Shown piece by piece: positions 23,822-30,810 of a DNA stretch of 34,517 nucleotides. Both the position numbers and the translations under genes were made by a program. The first letter of the stretch is position 1. Each line of letters starts with the position of its first letter. The stretch covers positions 99,526 to 134,042 of the forward strand of contig DHPU01000002.1 in assembly GCA_002407935.1 (NCBI GenBank), read 5' to 3'. Source of the stretch: Peptococcaceae bacterium UBA5356 (GTDB taxonomy: Bacteria > Bacillota > Peptococcia > DRI-13 > DTU073). The notes beneath the pieces are model-generated. The model saw only the letters and a program-made list of their open reading frames with translations. It was not told the origin of the DNA and did not search any database.

Positions 23822-24791
23822 TCCTCCACTGAATCATATCTACAAAAGCTTCAATTCTGGTTCTAAGTCCGCCTTCTCCCGTATGTTCATCAATAATGAC
23901 ATTAAGATAAGGAATCTTCTTTTCCACCAAACGCCTGATAATTAGGTTTCCCATAAAAGAATCAATACCACAGCCAAAGGAGGTCAGCATAATTACCCCT
24001 TTTCTTTCGGGATATTGCAGAAAACTATAGACGGAACCTAATAAATTTCGTCCATAAGTCCAAAAAATAGAGCGAGGGAATTTTTTTAACTGGAGCTCTC
24101 TCTCTTTCCGAGAGGTTTGGGCTGGTGTAAGGGCAGCACAGCCTAGCTCCCGCAGCTTCTCCAAAAGTCCCATATTCAGATATTGGTCATGAAGATTATA
24201 GTCGTGTCCTAAAACAAGAATAGTTAAATCAGCAGTGTCGCTGGTATCTAAAGCTCCCTTCGTTTTCTTTATTAAATTCTCTTCTATTAAATTCTCTTCA
24301 TGCCTCTTTTGTTCCTGCCAAGCTTCTTGCCAAGCGTTCTTTATTTTCGACCAATTTCCTGTAAACGGAGCAGCACAATCCCACAAGATGCTCTTTAAAT
24401 CAGTGGCTTTTACGAGATTAATAACCGGCATAATTAAGGGCGGAAGCTTAAGATTGCTAGCCTTTAACATATCGGGAAGTCCCATAAATTTTGGACAGAT
24501 ATAGGCTTTTTTTTCTACACTAACCATCCGTGGTACGAATAAATAGTCTACTCCCGCTGCACTGAGATTAGCGGCATGGCCAAAAAACACCTTAACCGGT
24601 AAACAGGTCTCATCAACCACACATTTTACCCCTTGGTCAAGAATCGCTTTATTTGTTTCCGGAGAAACAACTGTTTCCACGCCAAGCGCAGCATAAAAAG
24701 TACGCCAGAGTGGATGATAGGTCTGATAAAACAACGCCCGCGGCAAACCAACTTTTAAGGACAACTTCATTCCCCCTTCTACTTTACTCAT
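23754..24791 (-). CDS. DUF2229 family (CoA-substrate-specific enzyme activase-related) protein
   Basis: The 345-residue protein matches the DUF2229 pattern: KVGLPRALFYQTYHPLWRTF near the start, VVSPETNKAILDQG, VVDETCLPVKVFFGHA with its Cys, YLFVPRMVSVEKKAYICPKFMGLPDM, and the ending VIIDEHTGEGGLRTRIEAFVDM, which parallels the end of the downstream partner. The two proteins are thus related halves or paralogues of one system, for which clostridia often also carry a BadF-type ATPase, absent here. The start may be ATG 24791 or ATG 24770 after AAGGGGG; both have imperfect spacing. It lies 35 bases after spoVAEa, in a run of 13-base tandem repeats. Confidence 0.8.
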   Translation of the reverse strand: MSKVEGGMKLSLKVGLPRALFYQTYHPLWRTFYAALGVETVVSPETNKAILDQGVKCVVDETCLPVKVFFGHAANLSAAGVDYLFVPRMVSVEKKAYICPKFMGLPDMLKASNLKLPPLIMPVINLVKATDLKSILWDCAAPFTGNWSKIKNAWQEAWQEQKRHEENLIEENLIKKTKGALDTSDTADLTILVLGHDYNLHDQYLNMGLLEKLRELGCAALTPAQTSRKERELQLKKFPRSIFWTYGRNLLGSVYSFLQYPERKGVIMLTSFGCGIDSFMGNLIIRRLVEKKIPYLNVIIDEHTGEGGLRTRIEAFVDMIQWRSDYHQNYVSAYGQYLGSTERNA

Positions 24792-24831
24792 CTATCTTAC
24801 TCATTTATCTTACTCATCTTCTTTACTTATC
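24780..24831. repeat. Four imperfect 13-bp tandem repeats at a gene junction
   Basis: The units TACTTTACTCATC, TATCTTACTCATT, TATCTTACTCATC and TTCTTTACTTATC run end to end from 24780 to 24831. On the minus strand each reads about GATGAGTAAGATA, so copies carry ATG AGT AAG in changing frames. They span the spoVAEa stop and the next gene's start. Confidence 0.75.
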
Positions 24832-25426
24832 TACTTTGCCAATGCTCCAAAACCAACTCTAACGCTTTAGTGGTAATCCGGGCGCCCTCTTCCGGATCAT
24901 CCTGACCATCCATCTTCCCGATATCCCCAATTCCTACTACAAAGGGGATCTCTTGGCCTAATTCATTTAAAACATCCACTGTATCTCCCCTGATAATCGG
25001 CAAAGAGGAAATTACTTGACCTTTTTTATCAACTTGACAGGTTAAAACTTGCCTTTCCCTAGTTACAGCACAATTTACTTTGGTTCCATCAATACTTTCT
25101 GTATTAGAAGCCACAGCTACCACGCCCATTACTTCTAAATCAGGATGTTTCGCCACATATTCCAGTACCCTTTCCCCTTTTCCCTTCTTACCGGAACCGC
25201 GATCGTCGACCATAACTACAACCGGATCGTAAGGAGTACTTTTAATCAATTCTACGGTCTGAGAACCCGTCAGTCGGGTCGGATTGCCGGCCGAAGCGGA
25301 AATACAGCGTCCACCGATATTACCGGAAGCTTTTTCTACAGCTTGTCGAGCAATTCGATCTCCATCCGTAACCAGAATTACTCTTTTTTTCCCTGTTGTT
25401 TCTTTACTCATTTTTTCTTTGCTCAT
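24827..25426 (-). CDS. spoVAEA: Stage V sporulation protein AE (SpoVAEa)
   Basis: SpoVAEa is a soluble-type component of the SpoVA proteins, which load calcium-dipicolinic acid into the forespore. The 199 residues (start ATG 25426) begin with the characteristic RVILVTDGDRIARQAVEKAS, then GGRCISASAGNPT, PYDPVVVMVDDRG, GERVLEYVAKHP, and end with DDPEEGARITTKALELVLEHW. The length fits the Bacillus protein (about 203). A TTG-started in-frame extension reaches 25474 but overlaps the end of spoVAEb; the ATG follows an AGAGAGC-like site. It is the last clear gene of the spoVA group here; a spoVAF gene was not found. Confidence 0.9.
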   Translation of the reverse strand: MSKEKMSKETTGKKRVILVTDGDRIARQAVEKASGNIGGRCISASAGNPTRLTGSQTVELIKSTPYDPVVVMVDDRGSGKKGKGERVLEYVAKHPDLEVMGVVAVASNTESIDGTKVNCAVTRERQVLTCQVDKKGQVISSLPIIRGDTVDVLNELGQEIPFVVGIGDIGKMDGQDDPEEGARITTKALELVLEHWQSR

Positions 25427-25442
25427 TTTTGCTCTCTTAACC

Positions 25443-25802
25443 CTATCCTTTAGGCTGAAAAAAGGTAGCCGCAATAAGCCCGAATACTATCGCTGCCGCA
25501 ATACCGACAGCTGTTGCTTCTATTCCGCCCCCCAAGGCCCCTAGTAATCCTTTGTTCCTAACCCCTTCTATTGCTCCTTGTGCCAAGGAATGGCCAAATC
25601 CGGATAACGGCACACTGGCCCCCGCCCCACCCCAATCAATGAGCGGCTGGTATAAACCAAGCGCACTTAAAATAACGCCACTGGTTACATACCCTACCAA
25701 AATATGCGCCGGTGTGATCTTAAAAGGTGTTACGTCGATTAGCAACTGAGCAATTACACAAAAAAAACCGCCTAGCAGAAAAGCTTTTAAAAGCATTGCC
25801 AT
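25443..25802 (-). CDS. spoVAEB: Stage V sporulation protein AEb
   Basis: SpoVAEb is a membrane protein of the SpoVA channel complex for calcium dipicolinate. The 119 residues form about three to four membrane helices: LLKAFLLGGFFCVIAQLLID, ILVGYVTSGVILSALG, the conserved GGAGASVPLSGFG loop, and GGIEATAVGIAAAIVFGLIAATFF. Start: ATG 25802, eight bases after GGAGG (25811-25815); the reading frame is open to 25847 within spoVAD. It overlaps no part of spoVAD once the start is corrected (the spoVAD stop is at 25804). It is closely homologous to SpoVAC in its core. Confidence 0.94.
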   Translation of the reverse strand: MAMLLKAFLLGGFFCVIAQLLIDVTPFKITPAHILVGYVTSGVILSALGLYQPLIDWGGAGASVPLSGFGHSLAQGAIEGVRNKGLLGALGGGIEATAVGIAAAIVFGLIAATFFQPKG

Positions 25803-25803
25803 T

Positions 25804-26826
25804 TCATTGACCTCCCCCTGTGGATTCCAGCACAACTCCATGTGCAATACAAGGAATAGTTTCTCCCTGAAAAGAACTTAACTGACTTAAAAGCGCCCCT
25901 GTCCCTACAAAGAAAACCCGCTGATATGTACCGGCTTGCAGTCGTTTAAGCAGATGAGCCGCTAATACTACCGCTGAACAGCCACAGCCGCTTCCTCCCG
26001 AATGGGTATCTTGTTCGGGAGCATAAACCAGAATACCGCAATCACTAACTTTATCTGTAGAATAGCCTTCTTTTTTCATTAATTCTTTTAGTAAATTATT
26101 ACCCAAAAGGCCGAGATCCCCTGTGATAATCAAGTCATAATCATCTACCTTTCTGCCTAAATCCTCCAAGTGAGTCTTAATGGTGTTCATAGCTGCCGGA
26201 GCCATCGCTGCACCCAAATCATGGGCATTGCTAATACCCATATCTATAATTTTCCCTATTGTGGCATGTGTTAATCTTACTCCGGAACTATTAATCCGCT
26301 CCACTACACAAGAAGCACTGCCGGTAACCGTCCATTGGGCGGTCATTGGTCGCTGTACGCCTAATTCCGTGGGAAAACGAAACTGCCGTTCAGCCGTATC
26401 ATGATGACTACTGGCGGAAACCCCAATTCTTTCCGCAAAGCCGCCTTCCAAGAGGATCCCAGCTACACATAACCCTTCCGCCATCGTCGAGCAAGCCCCA
26501 TACAAACCCAAAAAAGGTATATTCAAAAAACGTGCCGTAAAATTAGCACAAATAATCTGGTTTAAAAGATCACCGGCCAGATAAAAATCTAAATCACTAG
26601 TAAGCAAGCTCTGTTTTTCCAGCGCTATTTCCATAGAATACTGCATCATTTTTTGTTCCGCATTTTCCCAAGATTTCTCTCCGGCTAAAGCATCCTCAAA
26701 AACTAAATCATAGTGCCTCCCTAGCGGTCCTTGCCCTTCCATCGGACCTACAACAGAGGCAGCAGAAGCTATTGCCGGTACCGAAGAAAACTGTAACGTT
26801 TGTTTACCAATCTTTTTTTGTGCCAT
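25804..26826 (-). CDS. spoVAD: Stage V sporulation protein AD
   Basis: SpoVAD is the thiolase-like protein of the SpoVA complex that binds dipicolinic acid. At 340 residues it has the expected length. Visible features: KIGKQTLQF, EGQGPLGRHYD, FLGLYGACSTMAEGL, VSASSHHDTAERQFRFPTELG near residues 137-157, the thiolase-like loop TQWTVTGSASCV-type stretch, and the last part HSGGSGCGCSAVVLAAHLL then VFFVGTGALLS. The Cys/Gly loops mirror the family. It lies 14 bases after spoVAC and its stop (TGA) abuts the spoVAEb start. A GGGGGC stretch precedes its ATG. Confidence 0.96.
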   Translation of the reverse strand: MAQKKIGKQTLQFSSVPAIASAASVVGPMEGQGPLGRHYDLVFEDALAGEKSWENAEQKMMQYSMEIALEKQSLLTSDLDFYLAGDLLNQIICANFTARFLNIPFLGLYGACSTMAEGLCVAGILLEGGFAERIGVSASSHHDTAERQFRFPTELGVQRPMTAQWTVTGSASCVVERINSSGVRLTHATIGKIIDMGISNAHDLGAAMAPAAMNTIKTHLEDLGRKVDDYDLIITGDLGLLGNNLLKELMKKEGYSTDKVSDCGILVYAPEQDTHSGGSGCGCSAVVLAAHLLKRLQAGTYQRVFFVGTGALLSQLSSFQGETIPCIAHGVVLESTGGGQ

Positions 26827-26840
26827 GAGCGCCCCCTACG

Positions 26841-27491
26841 TTATTTTAAAAAATAATAAATTAAACCAACCAGAATAGAAACCATTGTTCCATAAACGAG
26901 TACCGGACCCGCTACTGTAAAAAGGCGAGCCCCTACACCGTACAAAAAACCTTCTCTTTTAAATTCCATCGCTGAAGAGACAATCGAATTAGCAAAGCCT
27001 GTAATAGGCACAAGCGAACCAGCGCCAGCCACTTTTCCTAACTCATCATAATACCCAATTCCGGTCAGAAAAGCGCCCAAAAAAACCAGGATAGCTGAAG
27101 TGGCTGCCCCCGCTTCTTGATCCGCTAGTCCACCTTGTAAAAAAAAATCTTTAATTACTTGTCCGATCGTACAAATAGCTCCACCTACCAAAAAGGCCAT
27201 AATGGTATTTTTAACTACGGTTTGTTTAGGAGCAAGCTTTAAAGCTATTCTTTGATAAACCAATTGTTGGGGCTGAGCAACCCGCTGTTGCTGTCTCTCG
27301 ATTTCCCGTCGTAAATCAGTAAAATTTTCTTTTTCTTCCCCAGTCGCCCTTGACTCCCAATAAAGCACCTTCTGGTGCTCTTTTTGTAGTTCTTGTTGAA
27401 CCTTCGCCATCTCCTGCTCTTCCAGCAGAACCTGATGAGCAATTAATTCTTCCCTTTGTTTAATTTTTTGCCGAATTTCTTCCTCATGCAA
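26841..27491 (-). CDS. spoVAC: Stage V sporulation protein AC with an unusual coiled-coil N-terminal extension
   Basis: Residues about 76-216 are SpoVAC, the mechanosensitive-type membrane channel for dipicolinic acid: AFLVGGAICTIGQVIKDFF, ILVFLGAFLTGIGYYDELG, GAGSLVPITGFANSIVSSA and two more helices. Ahead of this core lie about 75 residues of glutamate-, lysine- and glutamine-rich heptad-like sequence, which the Bacillus protein (about 150 residues) lacks. The extension is real by frame: its TTG start at 27491 follows AAAGGAGG by ten bases, a far better site than any internal Met. It opens the spoVA group directly after the sigF terminator, so it should have its own promoter, probably sigma-G type, which I could not place. 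Confidence 0.92.
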   Translation of the reverse strand: MHEEEIRQKIKQREELIAHQVLLEEQEMAKVQQELQKEHQKVLYWESRATGEEKENFTDLRREIERQQQRVAQPQQLVYQRIALKLAPKQTVVKNTIMAFLVGGAICTIGQVIKDFFLQGGLADQEAGAATSAILVFLGAFLTGIGYYDELGKVAGAGSLVPITGFANSIVSSAMEFKREGFLYGVGARLFTVAGPVLVYGTMVSILVGLIYYFLK

Positions 27492-27571
27492 CTAAACTGT
27501 GCCTCCTTTCCTCATTCCTCTTCATCCTTCTTTCCCATCTAAAACAACCTTTAATATTCTTTACTTAAGCT

Positions 27572-27601
27572 AAAAAAAATAAACAGGGTTAATGACCCTG
27601 T
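27572..27601 (-). terminator. Rho-independent terminator after sigF
   Basis: On the minus strand ACAGGGT and ACCCTGT (27583-27589 with 27595-27601) form a seven-pair stem with a five-base loop, followed by TTATTTTTTTT. It starts two bases after the sigF stop codon, so the spoIIA operon ends here. Confidence 0.8.
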
Positions 27602-27603
27602 AT

Positions 27604-28392
27604 TCATGACCCTGTCTGACTATTATCCTCATTAAGCAGATTTTTAAACTTTTTCAAGGCTTGCCTTTCTATTCTGGAAACCTGTACCTGGGAAAGACCT
27701 ACTATCTTCGCAACCTCCATCTGGGTTTTATCATGGAAAAAGCGCATTAAGATAATTTGCCTTTCTTTTTCTGATAGTTTATTTAAGATTTCCTTAAGGG
27801 CAATTTTCTCAAACCACATATTTTCATCTTTTTCGTTACTCAATTGATCAAGAAGATAAATCGGATCTCCATCATCCTGGTATAAGGTGTCATGAATAGA
27901 AGTCGGCATTTGCACAGCTTCCAAACTGGAAACAATTTCCTCCATGGGGAGTTCTACCTTTTCAGCAATTTCCTGCAGGGTTGGTTCTCTTTCTAATTCC
28001 TTAGTGAGAGTTTCCCTCATTTTATTAATGCGATAAGCATTTTCTTTTAAGGAACGGCTCACCTTTACAGGGTTATCATCACGTAAAAACCGCCTGATTT
28101 CTCCGATAATCATCGGAACAGCATAAGTAGAAAATTTCACATTAAAAGATAAGTCAAATTTATCAATAGCTTTAATTAACCCTATTGTGCCAATCTGAAA
28201 AAGATCCTCCAGCTCATAACCTCTGTTGGCAAATCTTTGCACCAGACTAAAAACGAGACGTAGATTGCAATTTATTAATTTTTCTCTGGCTTCCCCGTCA
28301 CCTGTTTGGACATTCAGCAATAACTTTGTCATTTCCTCGTCCTTTAACAAGGGGAAACGGGGTAAATTCATTTCCGATAATCTGACGTTCAT
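27604..28392 (-). CDS. sigF: RNA polymerase sigma-F factor
   Basis: Sigma-F is the first forespore sigma factor. The 262 residues show region 2 (CNLRLVFSLVQRFANRGYELEDLFQIGTIGL near 42-72, FSTYAVPMIIGEIRRFLRD near 87-105), region 3 (PTLQEIAEKVELP) and region 4 helix-turn-helix (MEVAKIVGLSQVQVSRIERQALKK near the C-terminus). The long match to the Bacillus SigF order, and position after spoIIAA and spoIIAB, separate it from sigma-G. It is probably held inactive by SpoIIAB and released by dephosphorylated SpoIIAA. GAGGGATG lies upstream of the ATG. Confidence 0.96.
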   Translation of the reverse strand: MNVRLSEMNLPRFPLLKDEEMTKLLLNVQTGDGEAREKLINCNLRLVFSLVQRFANRGYELEDLFQIGTIGLIKAIDKFDLSFNVKFSTYAVPMIIGEIRRFLRDDNPVKVSRSLKENAYRINKMRETLTKELEREPTLQEIAEKVELPMEEIVSSLEAVQMPTSIHDTLYQDDGDPIYLLDQLSNEKDENMWFEKIALKEILNKLSEKERQIILMRFFHDKTQMEVAKIVGLSQVQVSRIERQALKKFKNLLNEDNSQTGS

Positions 28393-28405
28393 TTAAACAT
28401 CCCTC

Positions 28406-28858
28406 TTATGAAACAGCTCTATTTTTATTTTCGGTATTAATCTTCTTGGTTAAGGACACCTTCGTCCCACTATTTACCTTTGATTCAACCTTAACCTCAT
28501 CCATAAAAGATTGCATAAAAACAAAACCCAGCCCGGTTCTTTCCGGGTCTGTAGAATAAGCCGGTTCCATCGCTTTTTCAATATCCGATATTCCAATCCC
28601 TTGATCAATTATTTCTAAATAAATAGTCTCTTCGGCAAGTATGCCGATTAAAGTAACAATTCCCTCGGGCTGATTACGATATCCATGAATAATGGCATTG
28701 GAAACAGCCTCGGAAACAGCTACCTTTATTTCTTCCAGATCATTTAAAGTTAACTCCAGTTGAGAAACAAGTGCGGCAATTGTTATTCTGGCCAGAGCTA
28801 CATTTTCGCCCTTGCTGAGAAATTCCAGCTTAATTTTATTATTTACTATTTTATCCAT
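28406..28858 (-). CDS. spoIIAB: Anti-sigma F factor and SpoIIAA kinase
   Basis: SpoIIAB binds sigma-F and phosphorylates SpoIIAA. It is a GHKL-type ATPase of 150 residues: the N box has Glu50 and Asn54 (SEAVSNAIIHGY), the G1 box is DQGIGI at 85-90 and the G2 lid includes DPERTGLGFVFMQSFMDEV near 104-122. The length is normal. It starts two bases after the spoIIAA stop with a GGGGG sequence just upstream, and ends 13 bases before sigF, the classic three-gene order. Confidence 0.96.
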   Translation of the reverse strand: MDKIVNNKIKLEFLSKGENVALARITIAALVSQLELTLNDLEEIKVAVSEAVSNAIIHGYRNQPEGIVTLIGILAEETIYLEIIDQGIGISDIEKAMEPAYSTDPERTGLGFVFMQSFMDEVKVESKVNSGTKVSLTKKINTENKNRAVS

Positions 28859-28860
28859 TT

Positions 28861-29220
28861 CTATGCCCCCTTAAAAGTCTTTTTTTCTAATATTTTCCAT
28901 GCCTCTTCTTCTGTATTGCATACCGGCATTAAGGATAGGATTCCTGAAACCTCAAAGACCTTTTTGATGGCCGGTTTGGGACCATAGATAATCATTTGAC
29001 CATCATTAGCCTTTATTTTACGGAATCTGCCTAAAATAACCCCGAGCCCGGAACTATCAATAAAAGTAGCTTTCGCCAAGTCCAACAATAAATTTTGACA
29101 CAGCGTTTCTTCCAAACTTTGATCAATTTTTTCTCGGAATTCATTGGCAGAAACCAGATCGAAATCTCCTCCGACATGTACTATTAACGAGTTTTTCTTA
29201 CTGTTCAAAATTAATGACAT
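28861..29220 (-). CDS. spoIIAA: Anti-sigma F factor antagonist
   Basis: SpoIIAA frees sigma-F by binding SpoIIAB when its serine is unphosphorylated. The 119 residues form a STAS domain: LIVHVGGDFDLVSA, LLLDLAKATFIDSSGLGVILGR with the phosphorylatable Ser in IDSSG (Ser56/Ser57), and MIIYGPKPAIKKVFEVSGI. Start: ATG 29220, seven bases after GGGAGG (29228-29233); the frame is open to a GTG at 29235, but that lies on the ribosome site. A sigma-H-type promoter is located 36-64 bases upstream of this ATG. SpoIIE, the phosphatase, is not in the window. Confidence 0.95.
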   Translation of the reverse strand: MSLILNSKKNSLIVHVGGDFDLVSANEFREKIDQSLEETLCQNLLLDLAKATFIDSSGLGVILGRFRKIKANDGQMIIYGPKPAIKKVFEVSGILSLMPVCNTEEEAWKILEKKTFKGA

Positions 29221-29255
29221 GTTTATACCTCCCACTCTAATATAGACTAAAGATA

Positions 29256-29284
29256 ATATTCTTGATAAATGACTAAACTCCTGC
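29256..29284 (-). promoter_or_regulatory. Sigma-H-type promoter of the spoIIA operon
   Basis: On the minus strand GCAGGAGTT (29276-29284) and CAAGAATAT (29256-29264), 11 bases apart, fit RNAGGAWWW and RNNGAATWW, the sigma-H consensus, closely. Bacillus spoIIA is also transcribed by sigma-H. I found no clear Spo0A box near it. Confidence 0.7.
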
Positions 29285-29305
29285 TAGAAATTGGAAATTT
29301 TTTTT

Positions 29306-29357
29306 AAAAAAAAAGGCTGTCTTAGTCTTACTTTTCTACATAACGACCAAGACAGTC
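29306..29357 (-). terminator. Terminator after dacF
   Basis: On the minus strand GACTGTCTTGGTC and GACTAAGACAGCC (29345-29357 and 29315-29327) pair over 13 positions with one mismatch and one G-T pair, followed by nine T (29306-29314). The hairpin separates dacF from spoIIAA. Confidence 0.75.
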
Positions 29358-29408
29358 TTGTCTTCTTACCTATTTACTTCTTTGCCTGCTTAGCTTTCTT
29401 GATAAATC

Positions 29409-30584
29409 CTATCCGGTTATCACTTTGCAAAAAACTTTCTTCATCATTTTCCAAACAGATCCTTTGCTTACCTCTTCTTCGGTTAATAAATTAGTTCTTT
29501 CCAAAATTTCGCCGTTTTTAAGGATAGAGATATGTCCTAGAATTTCCCCTTTTTGCAACGGCGCATTCACCAAAGGAGCTAATTCTATTTCAGTGCTTAA
29601 GCCTTTGTCTTCTCCCCTCGGTAAAGTAATCCCCACCTTTTCTTCAGGAAACACTTTTACCTGATCGGTTTTTCCCTTGCCTACTTTAACCTCACCAATA
29701 ACCTCATTTTTTTGATAAAATTCCTTAAAAGAAAACTGAGAAAAACCATAATTAAACAAGATTTTTGTTTCGGCAAAGTGCCCTTTGGGGACAGGCACTC
29801 CCATTACTACTGATACCAGCCTAAAATTGTTTTTTTGGCAGGTACCGATAAAACAGTATTGGGCATCCTCTGTCCAGCCGGTTTTAAACCCGTCTGTCCC
29901 GGGATAAAACCAAAGCAGTTTATTTTTATTATCATATTGAAACGGTCTGCTTGTTTCTGTACGAATCCGATAATGCTTAACAGAACAAATGTTCAAGAGT
30001 TCCGGAAAACGCAAAGCATATCTTCCTAACAGCGCAAAATCAGCCGCTGTTGTATAATGCTCCGGATCATGTAAACCATTAGCATTTACGAAATGCGTAT
30101 TTTTCATGCCTAATTCAGCCGCTTTTTTATTCATCAGCTCCACAAAGGCTTCATGGGAACCAGACACATATTCGGCTACTGCTACAGCGGCGTCATTTCC
30201 GGAGGCAAGTGCTATTCCTAACAACAATTCCTTGAGCGTCAGTTTCTCCTCGGGTGCTAAAAAAATATGGGAACCACGATAGGAAGCGGCATGCTCACTT
30301 GTCGTTACAACATCATCCAGCCGAACTTTACCCGCTTCCAGCGCTTCCATTGTCAGCACTAAGGTCATTAATTTAGTCATACTGGCCGGATATAATATTT
30401 TATGGGCATCTTTTTCATAAAGTATTTTTCCGCTATGAGCATCCACCAGAATAGCCGAGGCCGCTTTTAAGGAAAGCTCAACTCCCCAAAGTGGCTTAGA
30501 AATCACTACGTTCAACAGAAAAAAAGCCAGCAAAAACAGTAATAATCTTTTCCTTAAATAAGGAGACACAAAATAACGAGACAA
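29409..30584 (-). CDS. dacF: Sporulation D-alanyl-D-alanine carboxypeptidase (DacF-like)
   Basis: The 391-residue protein is a serine peptidase of family S11 (low-molecular-mass penicillin-binding protein) that trims pentapeptides in spore peptidoglycan. A signal peptide (about 12-34) leads to the catalytic domain: SxxK motif SMTK at 68-71 with nucleophile Ser68, SGN at 128-130, KTG at 234-236 (FKTGWT). A C-terminal beta-rich PBP5-like domain follows from about 275. The final residues form a possible amphipathic membrane anchor. Start: TTG 30584, nine bases after GGAGG (30594-30598). Its location next to spoIIA is the classic dacF place. A sigma-F-type promoter lies upstream. Confidence 0.94.
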   Translation of the reverse strand: MSRYFVSPYLRKRLLLFLLAFFLLNVVISKPLWGVELSLKAASAILVDAHSGKILYEKDAHKILYPASMTKLMTLVLTMEALEAGKVRLDDVVTTSEHAASYRGSHIFLAPEEKLTLKELLLGIALASGNDAAVAVAEYVSGSHEAFVELMNKKAAELGMKNTHFVNANGLHDPEHYTTAADFALLGRYALRFPELLNICSVKHYRIRTETSRPFQYDNKNKLLWFYPGTDGFKTGWTEDAQYCFIGTCQKNNFRLVSVVMGVPVPKGHFAETKILFNYGFSQFSFKEFYQKNEVIGEVKVGKGKTDQVKVFPEEKVGITLPRGEDKGLSTEIELAPLVNAPLQKGEILGHISILKNGEILERTNLLTEEEVSKGSVWKMMKKVFCKVITG

Positions 30585-30617
30585 ACCAAGTCACCTCCTA
30601 GATCTATTCTTAGGTTT

Positions 30618-30647
30618 ATTTTTTCCCTACTTCGGGTAGAAGTATGT
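30618..30647 (-). promoter_or_regulatory. Sigma-F-type promoter upstream of dacF
   Basis: On the minus strand ACATA (30643-30647, 4 of 5 to GYWTA) and GGAAAAAAT (30618-30626, fitting GGNRANAHT) are 16 bases apart, 33 bases upstream of the TTG start. Bacillus dacF is expressed by sigma-F, in agreement. Confidence 0.6.
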
Positions 30648-30684
30648 AAAGAGAAAAAATAACAATTATTGGAGGTGGGGAATA

Positions 30685-30810
30685 ATGGAGAGATTCTTCG
30701 CTTTGCTAATCACGTTACTGCTTGCGGCCAGTTCCTTATATCTGCTGATTGCTTTTATTATCATTCCTGTAGTTAAAATGATTAAAGAAAATGCTCGTTT
30801 AAAACGTTAA
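30685..30810 (+). CDS. 41-residue single-span membrane protein
   Basis: This short gene lies on the plus strand between the divergent dacF and convergent pdp. An ATG at 30685 is preceded, four bases upstream, by GGAGGTGGGG (30671-30680), one of the strongest ribosome sites in the window. The product begins MERFFALLITLLLAASSLY and continues as one long hydrophobic helix (about 4-29), ending in a basic tail (KMIKENARLKR). The stop codon (TAA) overlaps the pdp stop on the other strand by four bases. I recognise no family. Small sporulation membrane peptides are known near such loci, but nothing links this one to sporulation beyond position. Confidence 0.6.
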   Translation: MERFFALLITLLLAASSLYLLIAFIIIPVVKMIKENARLKR

